Source: Hyphomicrobiales bacterium
GTDB lineage: Bacteria > Pseudomonadota > Alphaproteobacteria > Rhizobiales > Aestuariivirgaceae
Direction of reading: 5' to 3'
DNA: 64,000 nt
Assembly (NCBI GenBank): GCA_026990765.1
Contig: JALXCV010000108.1
Span: 1 to 64,000, forward strand
Part shown: one piece after another, positions 9,734 to 18,722 of the stretch
Layout: every line of letters begins with the position of its first letter
How positions within the stretch are numbered: position 1 is the first letter of the stretch
Position numbers and translations under genes: made by a program
The notes under the pieces: model-generated
Databases searched by the model: none
The model's input: the letters and a program-made list of their open reading frames with translations, nothing else
Told to the model about the DNA's origin: nothing

Positions 9734-11092
9734 ATGGCTTCAGCAGCAGAACAACTGGCAGCGAACATAAATTTTTCTGCTTTAGGCAAAGCTGAAGAAC
9801 TGAAAAAGCGTATCTGGTTCACACTGGGTGCGCTTATTGTTTACCGTCTGGGCACCTTTATTCCGATACCGGGAATTGATGCGATTTCACTGGCGCAGTT
9901 GGCGCAACAGCAATCAAGCGGAATTCTTGGCTGGATCAACGGTATTGCCGGTGGTGCGCTTGGACGCATGGCGATCTTTGCACTGAATATTTTCCCCTAT
10001 ATTACCGCTTCCATTATCATACAGGTAATGACACCAACTTCACCGTTTCTATCGGCACTGAAAAAAGAAGGTGAGCAGGGCAGGAAGAAAATCAATCAAT
10101 ATACCCGCTATGGAACTGTGGCTCTTGCAGCCTTGCAGGCATTTGGCATTGCTGTCGGGCTTGAAGGGCAGGGGGGTATTGTAACAGAACCGGGGATATT
10201 CTTCAGGCTAAGTACGGTAATCACCCTTACGGGCGGCACAGTGTTTCTGATGTGGCTGGGTGAACAGATTACCTCTCGCGGCATTGGCAATGGCATTTCT
10301 CTGATCATCTTCTCAGGTATCGTATCTGGACTACCTGGCGCAATTGCCGGCACTTTGGAACTTGGCCGCACTGGTCAGCTTTCCACCTTCGTCATTCTTG
10401 GGGTGATTGTCATGGTGCTGGTGGTAGTTGCCTTTGTAGTGTTCATGGAAAGAGCACAGCGCCGGTTGATCGTGCAATATCCAAAGCGCCAACAGGGTAA
10501 CCAGATGATCCAGGGGGATCAGTCGCATCTGCCGCTAAAGCTTAATACTGCCGGGGTTATCCCTCCGATTTTTGCCTCATCAATCCTGATGATGCCAGTA
10601 ACAATTGCCAATTTTTCACAAGGACAGGGTCCTGAGTGGCTTAATGTTATTACTGCCCTGTTGGGGCGCGGACAGCCATTGTTCCTGATTATCTATGTAG
10701 TGTTGATAGTATTCTTTGCGTTCTTTTATACTGCAATGGTTTTTGATCCCAAGGAAACAGCTGATAATCTGAAAAACTATGGCGGATTTATTCCCGGTAT
10801 TCGACCAGGTGCCAAAACCGCAGAATATATTGATTATGTCTTGACGCGGATTACTGTTATTGGGGCAATCTATTTGTCAGCTGTTTGTCTGTTGCCGCAA
10901 ATATTGACTGGAAGAGCTGGATTACCATTCTTCTTTGGCGGAACATCACTGCTGATCGTGGTCTCGGTTACCATGGATACAGTTTCACAAGTACAAAGTC
11001 ATCTGTTGGCCCAGCAATATGAAGGTCTGGTAAAAAGATCAAAAATCAGGGGCAACAGAAAAAGAGGAAGCAAGAGAGGAAGAAGAAAATGA
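9734..11092 (+). CDS. secY: Sec translocon channel subunit SecY
   Basis: 452 residues and about ten hydrophobic segments. Family signatures are visible: IPIPGID near the N-terminus, FALNIFPYITASIIIQVM in TM2, and a C-terminal part with NLKNYGGFIPGIRPG. SecY forms the protein-conducting channel in the inner membrane with SecE and SecG. The C-tail is strongly basic (KRGSKRGRRK). It ends the spc group and overlaps adk by 4 nt (ATGA), so export and nucleotide-kinase genes are coupled as in related bacteria. Confidence 0.97.
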   Translation: MASAAEQLAANINFSALGKAEELKKRIWFTLGALIVYRLGTFIPIPGIDAISLAQLAQQQSSGILGWINGIAGGALGRMAIFALNIFPYITASIIIQVMTPTSPFLSALKKEGEQGRKKINQYTRYGTVALAALQAFGIAVGLEGQGGIVTEPGIFFRLSTVITLTGGTVFLMWLGEQITSRGIGNGISLIIFSGIVSGLPGAIAGTLELGRTGQLSTFVILGVIVMVLVVVAFVVFMERAQRRLIVQYPKRQQGNQMIQGDQSHLPLKLNTAGVIPPIFASSILMMPVTIANFSQGQGPEWLNVITALLGRGQPLFLIIYVVLIVFFAFFYTAMVFDPKETADNLKNYGGFIPGIRPGAKTAEYIDYVLTRITVIGAIYLSAVCLLPQILTGRAGLPFFFGGTSLLIVVSVTMDTVSQVQSHLLAQQYEGLVKRSKIRGNRKRGSKRGRRK

Positions 11093-11733
11093 ACATAATT
11101 TTGCTTGGCCCCCCCGGTGCGGGTAAGGGAACACAGGCCAAAAGGCTTGAAGAATCCAAAAAGCTTATACAGCTTTCAACCGGTGACATGCTGCGCGAAG
11201 CAGTAGCCAACGGCACAGAATATGGCAAAAAGGCCAAAGACATCATGGAAGCTGGTGGTCTGGTATCTGATGATATCGTTCTGTCGATTGTTTCTGAACG
11301 TCTTGATCAGGATGACATCAAGGGTGGTTTCATTCTTGATGGTATACCGCGCAATGTAGCCCAGGCTGAAACGCTGGATACAATGCTGGCTGAAAAGAAC
11401 CTGCCGCTTGATGCTGTGGTTGAACTGGTGGTCGATGATGAAGCTCTGGTTGAGCGTATCACCGGTCGTTATACCTGTGCCAAATGCGGTCAGGGTTATC
11501 ATGACAAATTTGAGCAGCCTGCAAGGGAAGGTGTATGTGACAAGTGCGGAAGCACTGAATTCAAACGCCGCGCTGATGACAATGCAGAGACTGTAAGAAG
11601 TCGTCTCAAGGTTTATCATGAGCAGACTGAACCACTTGTTGGCTATTATGGCAGCAAGGGGATTTTGAAAAAAGTTGATGGTATGGCTGACATTGATGAT
11701 GTCACCAGCCAGATAGGAGAGGCACTGGCTTAA
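11089..11733 (+). CDS. adk: Adenylate kinase, zinc-lid type
   Basis: Converts ATP + AMP to 2 ADP in the cytoplasm. The P-loop GPPGAGKGT is at residues 7-15, and the NMP-binding segment FILDGIPRN at 81-89 (Ile where most have Phe). The long LID carries four cysteines, C130, C133, C150 and C153, the pattern of a structural zinc site, so this is the long zinc-lid form. 214 residues. It starts inside the secY stop region. Confidence 0.97.
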   Translation: MNIILLGPPGAGKGTQAKRLEESKKLIQLSTGDMLREAVANGTEYGKKAKDIMEAGGLVSDDIVLSIVSERLDQDDIKGGFILDGIPRNVAQAETLDTMLAEKNLPLDAVVELVVDDEALVERITGRYTCAKCGQGYHDKFEQPAREGVCDKCGSTEFKRRADDNAETVRSRLKVYHEQTEPLVGYYGSKGILKKVDGMADIDDVTSQIGEALA

Positions 11734-11775
11734 GGGTTAATGCTCAGCAAAGATTGAATGATACCGAATAGGTGG

Positions 11776-11804
11776 TTGACGGATATGAGAATCCGGCGTA
11801 ATAA
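11776..11804 (+). promoter_or_regulatory. Candidate promoter for the rpsM-rpsK-rpoA-rplQ operon
   Basis: TTGACG (11776-11781) and TAATAA (11799-11804) are 17 nt apart in the 225-nt gap between adk and rpsM. The -35 box is close to consensus and the -10 box is weak. The gap is much longer than the others in the cluster, which makes a separate start for the alpha operon plausible. Pattern inspection only. Confidence 0.35.
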
Positions 11805-11891
11805 ACCAACAAATTCGGTTCATCAATGGCTGCTTCTTGTTATGACTTGGTAAAAGTTGCAAGAATGGTGGCCAATTTGTTTTGAAAAGAC

Positions 11892-11935
11892 CCGGGTTTT
11901 TGCATTATTTTGAACCGGGGACAGGCAACTGTCCT
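11892..11935 (+). promoter_or_regulatory. Two hairpins in the rpsM leader, one with a GNRA loop
   Basis: GGACAG (11919-11924), GCAA and CTGTCC (11929-11934) form a perfect 6-bp stem closed by a GCAA tetraloop, 24 nt before the rpsM start. Just upstream, CCCGGGTT and AACCGGGG (11891-11920) can pair with one bulge, and its 3' arm overlaps the GNRA stem, so the two folds compete. There is no T-tract, so neither is a simple terminator. A translational control element is possible but unproven. Confidence 0.4.
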
Positions 11936-11958
11936 GATTGTATTACAGGAGAAATGAC

Positions 11959-12327
11959 GTGGCCCGTATTGCAGGCGTCAACATTCCAACCAACAAGCGT
12001 GTTTTGATTGCGCTTCAGTATATTCATGGCATTGGCCCGGCCAAGGCCCTTGAAATATGCGAAAAGAATAATATCGATCTGGCTCGCCGGGTTAATGAAC
12101 TTACAGATGCTGAAGTTATTCACATCCGTGAAACCATTGACAGTGAGCATGTGGTGGAAGGTGATTTGCGCCGAGAAGTGGCCATGAACATCAAGCGTTT
12201 GATGGATCTTGGCTGTTATCGTGGCTTGCGTCATCGCCGCAAGCTCCCGGTTCGTGGACAGCGTACCCATACAAATGCACGCACGCGCAAAGGCCCCGCA
12301 AAGGCAATTGCCGGCAAAAAGCAGTAA
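11959..12327 (+). CDS. rpsM: 30S ribosomal protein S13
   Basis: 122 residues from a GTG start at 11959, chosen because it gives the family N-terminus (M)[13 protein letters not shown] and follows an AGGAG ribosome-binding site at 11947-11952. Motifs: [17 protein letters not shown] helix-two-turn-helix and the basic end [15 protein letters not shown]13 contacts the P-site tRNA and forms bridge B1. First gene of the alpha operon. rpsD is absent from the operon, as is usual in alphaproteobacteria. Confidence 0.96.
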   Translation: MARIAGVNIPTNKRVLIALQYIHGIGPAKALEICEKNNIDLARRVNELTDAEVIHIRETIDSEHVVEGDLRREVAMNIKRLMDLGCYRGLRHRRKLPVRGQRTHTNARTRKGPAKAIAGKKQ

Positions 12328-12352
12328 CATTTAAAGGTCTGGAAAATATATC

Positions 12353-12742
12353 ATGGCGAAAGAACCGTCACGCATGCGCCGCAAAGAGCGGAAGAACATC
12401 ACTTCTGGCATGGTTCATGTGAATTCAACTTTCAATAATACTCTGATTACATTTACTGATGTGCAGGGTAATGCCATTTCATGGTCATCAGCCGGTAAAA
12501 TGGGCTTTAAGGGTTCACGTAAATCTACACCATTTGCAGCCCAGATGGCTGCTGAGGATGCGTGCAAGACTGCTATGGAACATGGCATGAAAACTGTGGA
12601 AGTTGAAGTTTGCGGACCAGGTTCGGGTCGCGAGTCAGCACTTCGTGCCCTGCAGGCACTGGGTTTGCAGGTAACTTCAATTCGCGATGTTTCGCCAATT
12701 CCACATAATGGTGTCCGGCCACCAAAACGTCGCCGGGTGTAA
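12353..12742 (+). CDS. rpsK: 30S ribosomal protein S11
   Basis: 129 residues. [20 protein letters not shown] and the C-terminal [20 protein letters not shown] are S11 signatures; the Asn near the end is the residue often deamidated to isoaspartate in E. coli S11. It lies on the 30S platform. It is followed by an 84-nt spacer before rpoA. Confidence 0.97.
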   Translation: MAKEPSRMRRKERKNITSGMVHVNSTFNNTLITFTDVQGNAISWSSAGKMGFKGSRKSTPFAAQMAAEDACKTAMEHGMKTVEVEVCGPGSGRESALRALQALGLQVTSIRDVSPIPHNGVRPPKRRRV

Positions 12743-12826
12743 GTTATTTATTTAAGTTATTCATTTCATTAGCAGGGCCGGGTGTGCTCAGTCAGCACCC
12801 AATGACAGGCCGGACAGGACGAAAAT

Positions 12827-13858
12827 ATGGAAGAAGAACAAATCGACACCAAGAACTGGATGGAATTGATCAAGCCGGGGAAGCTTGAAATTTCGACTGG
12901 CCGTGACGAATTGAGAAGTGCAACATTGAAGGTTGAACCGCTTGAACGCGGCTTTGGCATGACACTTGGCAATGCTCTTCGCCGGGTATTGTTGTCATCC
13001 CTGCAAGGTGCAGCTATTACTTCAGTGCATATTGATGGTGTGTTGCATGAGTTTTCATCAATTGCCGGTGTGCGTGAAGATGTAACTGACATTGTTTTGA
13101 ATATTAAGGAAATTGCGCTTTCCCTGCATGGTGAAGGCAGCAAAAAGCTTATTCTTCGCAAACAGGGGCCGTGTGTAGTAACAGCCGGGGATATTCAGGA
13201 GACAGCTGATGTTGAAATTCTGAACCCTGATCATCCAATATGTACTCTTGATGATGGTGCAGAAGTGCGGATGGAGTTCACTGTTGAAAGTGGCAAGGGT
13301 TATGCCACTGCTGACCGCAACCGCCCTGATGATGCTCCAATCGGTCTGGTGCCGGTTGACAGTCTTTACAGCCCTGTTCGCCGTGTTTCATACAAGGTGG
13401 AAAATACCCGCGAAGGCCAGATTCTTGATTATGACAAGTTGATCATGAGCATTGAAACTGATGGTTCGGTAACTCCAGAAGATGCAGTTGCCTATTCGGC
13501 CAGAATTCTGCAGGATCAGTTGCAGATATTCATCAATTTTGAAGAGCCTGAAAAGGTTGCACCAAAAGAAGAAGAGCCAGAACTTGAATTTAATGCAGCA
13601 TTGCTGAAAAAGGTTGATGAGCTTGAGTTGTCAGTCCGTTCGGCCAACTGCCTGAAGAACGACAATATCGTATATATTGGCGATCTTATTCAAAAATCAG
13701 AAGCTGAAATGCTGCGCACACCAAACTTCGGGCGCAAGTCACTGAATGAAATCAAGGAAGTTCTTGCCCAGATGGGATTGCATCTGGGAATGGAAATTCC
13801 AAACTGGCCACCAGAAAGCATTGATGAGTTGGCCAAAAAATACGAATCCCAGTTTTAG
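12827..13858 (+). CDS. rpoA: RNA polymerase alpha subunit
   Basis: 343 residues. The N-terminal domain has the dimerisation and assembly motifs [20 protein letters not shown] and [17 protein letters not shown] Glu-rich linker (about 245-255) leads to the alpha-CTD with [15 protein letters not shown] and [15 protein letters not shown], the helices that contact UP elements and activators. The spacer upstream contains GTGCTCAGTCAGCAC (12783-12797), a short dyad of unknown role. rplQ follows after 11 nt. Confidence 0.97.
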   Translation: MEEEQIDTKNWMELIKPGKLEISTGRDELRSATLKVEPLERGFGMTLGNALRRVLLSSLQGAAITSVHIDGVLHEFSSIAGVREDVTDIVLNIKEIALSLHGEGSKKLILRKQGPCVVTAGDIQETADVEILNPDHPICTLDDGAEVRMEFTVESGKGYATADRNRPDDAPIGLVPVDSLYSPVRRVSYKVENTREGQILDYDKLIMSIETDGSVTPEDAVAYSARILQDQLQIFINFEEPEKVAPKEEEPELEFNAALLKKVDELELSVRSANCLKNDNIVYIGDLIQKSEAEMLRTPNFGRKSLNEIKEVLAQMGLHLGMEIPNWPPESIDELAKKYESQF

Positions 13859-13869
13859 GAGCAAGGGTA

Positions 13870-14301
13870 ATGCGTCACGGAAAAAAAGGCCGTAAACTTA
13901 ACAGAACGGCATCACACCGCAAAGCCATGTTCGCCAATATGGCAGCGGCGGTTATCAAACATGAGCAGATTGTTACCACTCTGCCCAAAGCAAAAGAAGT
14001 TCGCCGAATTGTTGACAAGCTGATTACACTTGGCAAGCGCGGTGATCTGCATGCACGGCGTCAGGCGATTGCAAAAATGCGCGATGAAGAACAGGTAAAG
14101 AAACTTTTTGAAGTGCTTGGCGAACGCTACAAGGATCGCAATGGCGGGTACACCAGAGTATTAAAGGCCGGCTTCAGATATGGTGATTCTGCACCAATGG
14201 CTGTGCTGGAACTGGTTGATCGCGATGAAAGCGAAAAGGGCAAGGATTCCGGTCCGGTTTATAATGAGGATGATGAAGTGGTTGATGCAGTTACCGCTTA
14301 A
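13870..14301 (+). CDS. rplQ: 50S ribosomal protein L17
   Basis: 143 residues, starting [20 protein letters not shown]. The core has [20 protein letters not shown] and [20 protein letters not shown] 20-residue acidic tail follows ([19 protein letters not shown]), as in other alphaproteobacteria. Last gene of the ribosomal cluster; a strong terminator follows 25 nt downstream. Confidence 0.97.
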   Translation: MRHGKKGRKLNRTASHRKAMFANMAAAVIKHEQIVTTLPKAKEVRRIVDKLITLGKRGDLHARRQAIAKMRDEEQVKKLFEVLGERYKDRNGGYTRVLKAGFRYGDSAPMAVLELVDRDESEKGKDSGPVYNEDDEVVDAVTA

Positions 14302-14325
14302 TCCACAATATCAGCAATGAATTTT

Positions 14326-14358
14326 AAAGGTGACCTTGTCTCAAGGTCGCCTTTTTTG
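14326..14358 (+). terminator. Rho-independent terminator of the ribosomal-protein cluster
   Basis: The 12-bp stem AAGGTGACCTTG (14327-14338) / CAAGGTCGCCTT (14342-14353) has one wobble pair and a 3-nt loop, and it runs into a TTTTTT tract. It lies 25 nt after the rplQ stop. Confidence 0.85.
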
Positions 14359-14508
14359 TTGTAGAGTGTTTCAAGCGCAGTTTGAATCTTGTATACAGCA
14401 AATCCATATAACAATCTTTTAGCGTTTCAGCTACCAGCATGATTGGATATACTCCCTTTACATGTATTGCATAACGCAAATAACAGTATCAAAAACAGGA
14501 ACCGGTAA

Positions 14509-15912
14509 ATGCAGCTGATCAGATTATTTTTAGTGGTTGTTTTGACAGGGCTTTATCTGGTGCCAGCCAATGCCAGAACTGTACCAGAATCAAAGCCGCA
14601 AATCACATTGTCATTTGCTCCAATTGTCAAGAAAACCGCTCCGGCAGTTGTTAACGTATATTCCACCAAAATTACCCGGCAGCGGCGCATGTCGCTGTTT
14701 GAGAATGATCCGTTCTTCCGCAGGTTTTTTGGTGAGGATGGCTTTCTTGGTGGCCGACCTTCCAAACGCAAGCAAAAGTCACTTGGGTCTGGGGTTATTG
14801 TGGAAGGTGATGGTTATATCATCACCAATAACCATGTGATCAAGGATGGTGATGATATTAATGTGGTGCTGGCAGACAAGCGTGAATACAAGGCTAAAGT
14901 CCTGTTGGCAGATCAAAGAACTGATCTGGCAATTCTCAAAATTGATACCAGGGGCAAAATCCTGCCATCGATTAAACTGGGCGATTCAGACAGGCTGGAA
15001 ACCGGGGATCTGGTGTTGGCAATTGGCAATCCGTTTGGTGTTGGCCAGACTGTAACCAGTGGAATTGTTTCTGCTCTGGCACGCAGCCATGTGGGAGTAT
15101 CGCGCTATCAGTTTTTCATCCAGACAGATGCCCCGATAAATCCCGGCAATTCCGGCGGGGCGCTGATCAATATGGCCGGTGAACTTATCGGAATAAATAC
15201 GGCTATTTACTCGCGTTCAGGCGGTTCCAACGGTATTGGTTTTGCCATACCGGTCAATATGGTCAAGTCGGTTATCAGATCGGCCCGAGCCGGTAACAGG
15301 GTTGTACGCCCATGGTCTGGAGCCAGAGTGCAGGAAGTAACAGCTGATATTGCTGCAACTGTTGGCATGGAAAGCCCGCATGGTGCGATACTGGTCTGGT
15401 TGCACAAGGACAGCCCATTAAAAGCTGCCGGGCTGAAACGCGGCGATATTATCGTGGAGCTGGATAACCGGCCTATAGCATCAGCGCAGGAATTCAATTA
15501 CAGGTTTGCTACCAAGGTAATTGGCAAGCAACTTGCTGTTACCTTCCTTAGACGCAACAAGCGTTACAAGGCTAGTGTATCATTGATTGAACCACCTGAA
15601 ACCATACCGCGCAATGAAACCACTATCAGAACCAAAGGTCCCTTCTCAGGGTTGGTAGTTGCCAATATTTCCCCGGCGGTTGCGGTTGATCTGGGGCTTC
15701 AGCTGGATAATCGCGGGGTGGTGGTTACCGGATTTAATGGCGGACTGGCCCGGCGTGCCGGTTTCAAAAAGGGTGATGTGGTTTTAGAGGTTAATGATGC
15801 ACCAATTGCCAATGTCAAAACCCTGATCAGGGTAGTTGGTGAAAGTGAAGGCTGGTGGGATATACGCCTGCAGCGTCGCGGACGAATAATCAGAATGCGG
15901 TTTGGTGGCTAA
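14509..15912 (+). CDS. Do-like (DegP/DegQ) periplasmic serine protease
   Basis: HtrA-family endopeptidase and chaperone of the envelope. A signal peptide is visible (hydrophobic residues 5-18, likely cleavage after PANA at 19-22). The catalytic triad is H109 (TNNHV), D139 (RTDLAI) and S215 (GNSGGAL). Two PDZ domains follow (about 265-355 and 370-465), the second holding RRAGFKKGDVVLEVN. 467 residues. A Phe/Gly/Arg insertion (residues 62-90) precedes the protease core, as in DegP loop LA. It starts about 150 nt after the rplQ terminator, and its last codons overlap rarA, so they are coupled. The choice between DegP and DegQ is left open. Confidence 0.93.
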   Translation: MQLIRLFLVVVLTGLYLVPANARTVPESKPQITLSFAPIVKKTAPAVVNVYSTKITRQRRMSLFENDPFFRRFFGEDGFLGGRPSKRKQKSLGSGVIVEGDGYIITNNHVIKDGDDINVVLADKREYKAKVLLADQRTDLAILKIDTRGKILPSIKLGDSDRLETGDLVLAIGNPFGVGQTVTSGIVSALARSHVGVSRYQFFIQTDAPINPGNSGGALINMAGELIGINTAIYSRSGGSNGIGFAIPVNMVKSVIRSARAGNRVVRPWSGARVQEVTADIAATVGMESPHGAILVWLHKDSPLKAAGLKRGDIIVELDNRPIASAQEFNYRFATKVIGKQLAVTFLRRNKRYKASVSLIEPPETIPRNETTIRTKGPFSGLVVANISPAVAVDLGLQLDNRGVVVTGFNGGLARRAGFKKGDVVLEVNDAPIANVKTLIRVVGESEGWWDIRLQRRGRIIRMRFGG

Positions 15913-17212
15913 TTTGTTCGAAGCATCCGGCATGGCAAATGAGGCCCCAAGACCTCTTGCAGACCGGTTGCGCCCACAATCATTATCGCAGGTTGTCGGG
16001 CAAGACCATCTGGTTGGTAAAAACGGAACGCTGACCCGCATGCTGGCTAATAAGCGGTTAAGCTCGATAATCCTTTGGGGGCCGCCGGGTACTGGCAAAA
16101 CCACTATAGCCCGGTTGCTGGCTGGGGAAACGGGGCTGGAATTTGAGCAAATGTTGGCTATATTTTCCGGGGTGGCCGATCTGAAAAAAGCCTTTGAAGC
16201 TGCAAAAAAACGGCGCCAGGAAGGCAAGGGCACTTTATTATTTGTGGATGAGATTCATCGCTTTAACCGGGCACAGCAGGATGGTTTCTTGCCGCATATG
16301 GAAGATGGCACCATAATCCTGATTGGTGCCACCACAGAAAACCCGTCATTTCAGTTAAATGCAGCGGTGTTATCTCGAGCGCAGGTTCTGGTTTTGAACC
16401 GTCTGGATGAAGAGGCAATGCAGTTGCTGATATCCAGAGCCGAAGAGCTTGTGGAAAAACCATTACCAATAACAGATGATGCCAAAAAAACCCTTTGTGC
16501 CATGGCTGATGGGGATGGGCGGTATTTTCTCAATATGGTGGAGGAAATATATCAGGGAACCGAAGATGGTCATGAACTTGAAGTTGATGAGCTTGCCGGG
16601 TTCTTGCAGCGCAGGGTGCCAATCTATGACAAGTCAAATGACAGTCATTACAACCTGATTTCAGCTCTGCACAAATCTATACGCGGATCAGACCCTGATG
16701 CAGCGCTTTATTATCTTGCCCGAATGCTGGTGGCAGGTGAAAGCCCGCTGTTTCTGGCCCGCAGGCTGGTGCGGATTGCCAATGAGGATATAGGTCTGGC
16801 TGATCCGCAAGCCATAGTACAGGCAATAGCTGGGCTTGAAACCTTCAGATTTCTTGGCAGCCCGGAAGGTGAGCTGGGACTTGCACAGTGTGCGGTTTAT
16901 CTGGCAACGGCGCCCAAATCCAATGCCTTGTACACAAGTTTTAAAACCGCAATGAAGCGGGCAAAGGATAACGGTTCGACTGCACCGCCGAAAATTATCC
17001 TGAATGCGCCAACGAAAATAATGAAGCAGCAGGAATATGGAGCCGGTTATAAATATGATCATGACCAGCCAGACGCATTTTCCGGGCAGAATTACTTTCC
17101 TGAGGATATGGGCCGGGAAATTTATTATCGACCGGTTGAGCGTGGTTTTGAACGTGATATCAAGAAACGGCTTGAATATTGGGCAAAACTGCGCCGGGAG
17201 CGCGGCGGGTAA
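15905..17212 (+). CDS. rarA: Replication-associated recombination protein RarA (MgsA)
   Basis: AAA+ clamp-loader-like ATPase that acts at stalled replication forks. From the GTG at 15905 it starts (M)ANLFEASGMANEAPRPLADR, which matches the family; a TTG one codon earlier is less likely. Walker A GPPGTGKT is at residues 59-66, Walker B LLFVDEIHRF follows, and GATTENPSF is the sensor region. The C-terminal tetramerisation domain has the conserved YLATAPKSNALY and PNAPT-like motifs. 435 residues. Overlaps the protease gene by 8 nt. Confidence 0.94.
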   Translation: MANLFEASGMANEAPRPLADRLRPQSLSQVVGQDHLVGKNGTLTRMLANKRLSSIILWGPPGTGKTTIARLLAGETGLEFEQMLAIFSGVADLKKAFEAAKKRRQEGKGTLLFVDEIHRFNRAQQDGFLPHMEDGTIILIGATTENPSFQLNAAVLSRAQVLVLNRLDEEAMQLLISRAEELVEKPLPITDDAKKTLCAMADGDGRYFLNMVEEIYQGTEDGHELEVDELAGFLQRRVPIYDKSNDSHYNLISALHKSIRGSDPDAALYYLARMLVAGESPLFLARRLVRIANEDIGLADPQAIVQAIAGLETFRFLGSPEGELGLAQCAVYLATAPKSNALYTSFKTAMKRAKDNGSTAPPKIILNAPTKIMKQQEYGAGYKYDHDQPDAFSGQNYFPEDMGREIYYRPVERGFERDIKKRLEYWAKLRRERGG

Positions 17213-17233
17213 ATCATTTCCCGCTAATTTGCT

Positions 17234-17258
17234 TTTCAGCTTCTATACAAGGCTGAAA
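17234..17258 (+). other. Hairpin between rarA and crcB
   Basis: TTTCAGC (17234-17240) and GCTGAAA (17252-17258) form a perfect 7-bp stem with an 11-nt loop, 22 nt after the rarA stop. No T-tract follows, so a terminator is doubtful. The crcB leader does not contain the conserved core of a fluoride riboswitch. Confidence 0.35.
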
Positions 17259-17355
17259 TGCTCTAAACAGGCAGCGACAGTTCAAATCAGATGCCTGATA
17301 TACAGATTTCCGGTTCGGTTTGAGCTGAAACAAATGAAACACAAGAAATAACATC

Positions 17356-17736
17356 ATGCCTGTTTATATGTGGATATCGCTTGGCGGTGCAATCGGGGCC
17401 TTCAGCCGCTATATGGTAACGTCCATGACCGGTCATCTTTTGGGGCACGGATTCCCATGGGGAACAATGATCGTCAATGTTGTCGGCTCGTTCATAATGG
17501 GAGCACTGATTTCCTATATGGGCATCAAATGGAGCACGTCCATGGAGATGCGGGCTTTTCTGACGACTGGTGTTCTTGGTGGATTTACCACCTTTTCAGC
17601 TTTTTCACTGGATTTTGCAGTATTATATGAGCGCAAGCAGATGGTTGCCGCTTTCGGTTATGCTGCCGGATCACTGGGGCTGGCACTTCTGGCGGTGTTT
17701 GCCGGTCTGGTGCTGGTACGGGCGATTGCTGCATGA
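17356..17736 (+). CDS. crcB: Fluoride channel CrcB/Fluc
   Basis: 126 residues and four hydrophobic segments. Family motifs: GGAIGAFSRYMV near the N-terminus, GTMIVNVVGSFIMG in TM2 (with the pore Asn), and GVLGGFTTFSAFSLD in TM3 (with the phenylalanine-box residues). Fluc proteins are dual-topology dimers that export F-. The stop overlaps the rluC start by 4 nt. The neighbours (rarA, rluC) are the usual ones in Hyphomicrobiales and are not linked to fluoride. Confidence 0.95.
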   Translation: MPVYMWISLGGAIGAFSRYMVTSMTGHLLGHGFPWGTMIVNVVGSFIMGALISYMGIKWSTSMEMRAFLTTGVLGGFTTFSAFSLDFAVLYERKQMVAAFGYAAGSLGLALLAVFAGLVLVRAIAA

Positions 17737-18722
17737 GCGCTGTTCAGTTCAAATATGTAAATTTAGAAGAAGATGGCATTCGTCTGGACCGCTGGTTCAA
17801 ACTGAATTACCCACAAATTCCGCATGCACTGCTGAACAAGCTGCTGCGCAAGGGGCAGGTGAGGGTGGATGGCAAAAGGATGAAGGCCAATAGCCGGCTT
17901 GCAAAGGGACAAAGGGTCAAGATTCCACCGGTCAATCTGGATAGTGGTTTCAAACCACGGGCAGATATAAAGGTAAAGCCGCTCAGCCGGGATGAGCGCC
18001 AACAATTCCAGGCAATGATCCTGCATGAGGACAAGCATCTGATTGTACTGAACAAGCCGTCAGGTCTGGCAGTGCAGGGTGGTTCGAAAACCAGAAAACA
18101 TATAGATGGCATGTTGCAGGCTCTGGAAAGTGAATATAAAACCCGGCCCCGACTGGTGCACCGGCTTGACCGGGATACATCAGGGGTGCTGGTAATAGCC
18201 AAGCGACGTTCAGTTGCTGCAAAGCTTGGCAAAATGTTTCAGTCACGCACTATCCACAAGACCTATTGGGCGGCTGTGAAGGGGGTTCCAAAGGTTTTGC
18301 AGGGCAAGATTGACATGAGCCTGATCAAAACCAACACGGCAAAAGGTGAAATGGTTCGCCCGGTTTACACTGATAACCCTGATGCTCAACGCGCTGTAAC
18401 TCATTATGCGGTTATCGACCGGGCATCTGACAGTATCAGCTGGGTATCGTTGCAGCCGGTAACCGGCAGGCAGCACCAGTTGCGGGCGCATATGACTTTC
18501 ACCGGCACGCCAATTTTAGGAGATGGGAAATATGACGGGCTTGAGGATTTGCCAGACGGGGTAGAGCCAAAGCTGCATTTGCATGCAAGGCGCATATCAT
18601 TTCCCCATCCAGCCGGTGGCAGACTGGATGTAACCGCGCCCTTACCTGAGCATATGGTGAAAACCTGGAAAATGTTCGGCTTTGATCCGAACCGGTATGA
18701 TGATGATCTGGAAGATTTATAG
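17733..18722 (+). CDS. rluC: Ribosomal large subunit pseudouridine synthase, RluC/RluA family
   Basis: 329 residues. The N-terminal S4 RNA-binding domain (about 12-75) contains HALLNKLLRKGQVRVDGKRM. The catalytic motif LVHRLDRDTSGVLVIAK places the active-site Asp at D146. KPSGLAVQGG and GRQHQLRAHM are also conserved. RluC isomerises uridines in 23S rRNA; I infer the exact target from family and context. It starts within crcB, and the next gene follows with no gap. Confidence 0.9.
   Translation: MSAVQFKYVNLEEDGIRLDRWFKLNYPQIPHALLNKLLRKGQVRVDGKRMKANSRLAKGQRVKIPPVNLDSGFKPRADIKVKPLSRDERQQFQAMILHEDKHLIVLNKPSGLAVQGGSKTRKHIDGMLQALESEYKTRPRLVHRLDRDTSGVLVIAKRRSVAAKLGKMFQSRTIHKTYWAAVKGVPKVLQGKIDMSLIKTNTAKGEMVRPVYTDNPDAQRAVTHYAVIDRASDSISWVSLQPVTGRQHQLRAHMTFTGTPILGDGKYDGLEDLPDGVEPKLHLHARRISFPHPAGGRLDVTAPLPEHMVKTWKMFGFDPNRYDDDLEDL

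Noticed and set aside
11938-11958. Upstream start for S13
   Set aside because: The extra residues are not part of S13, and the GTG at 11959 has the AGGAG site.
12783-12797. Terminator between rpsK and rpoA
   Set aside because: The GTGCT/AGCAC dyad has no T-run and lies inside an operon that must be read through.
14371-14408. Promoter of the Do-like protease
   Set aside because: TTGAAT and TATAAC are present but 19 nt apart, and other combinations fit equally poorly.
17213-17355. Fluoride riboswitch before crcB
   Set aside because: The leader has only a simple 7-bp hairpin. The conserved GG-GAUGG and pseudoknot core of the crcB motif is not visible.
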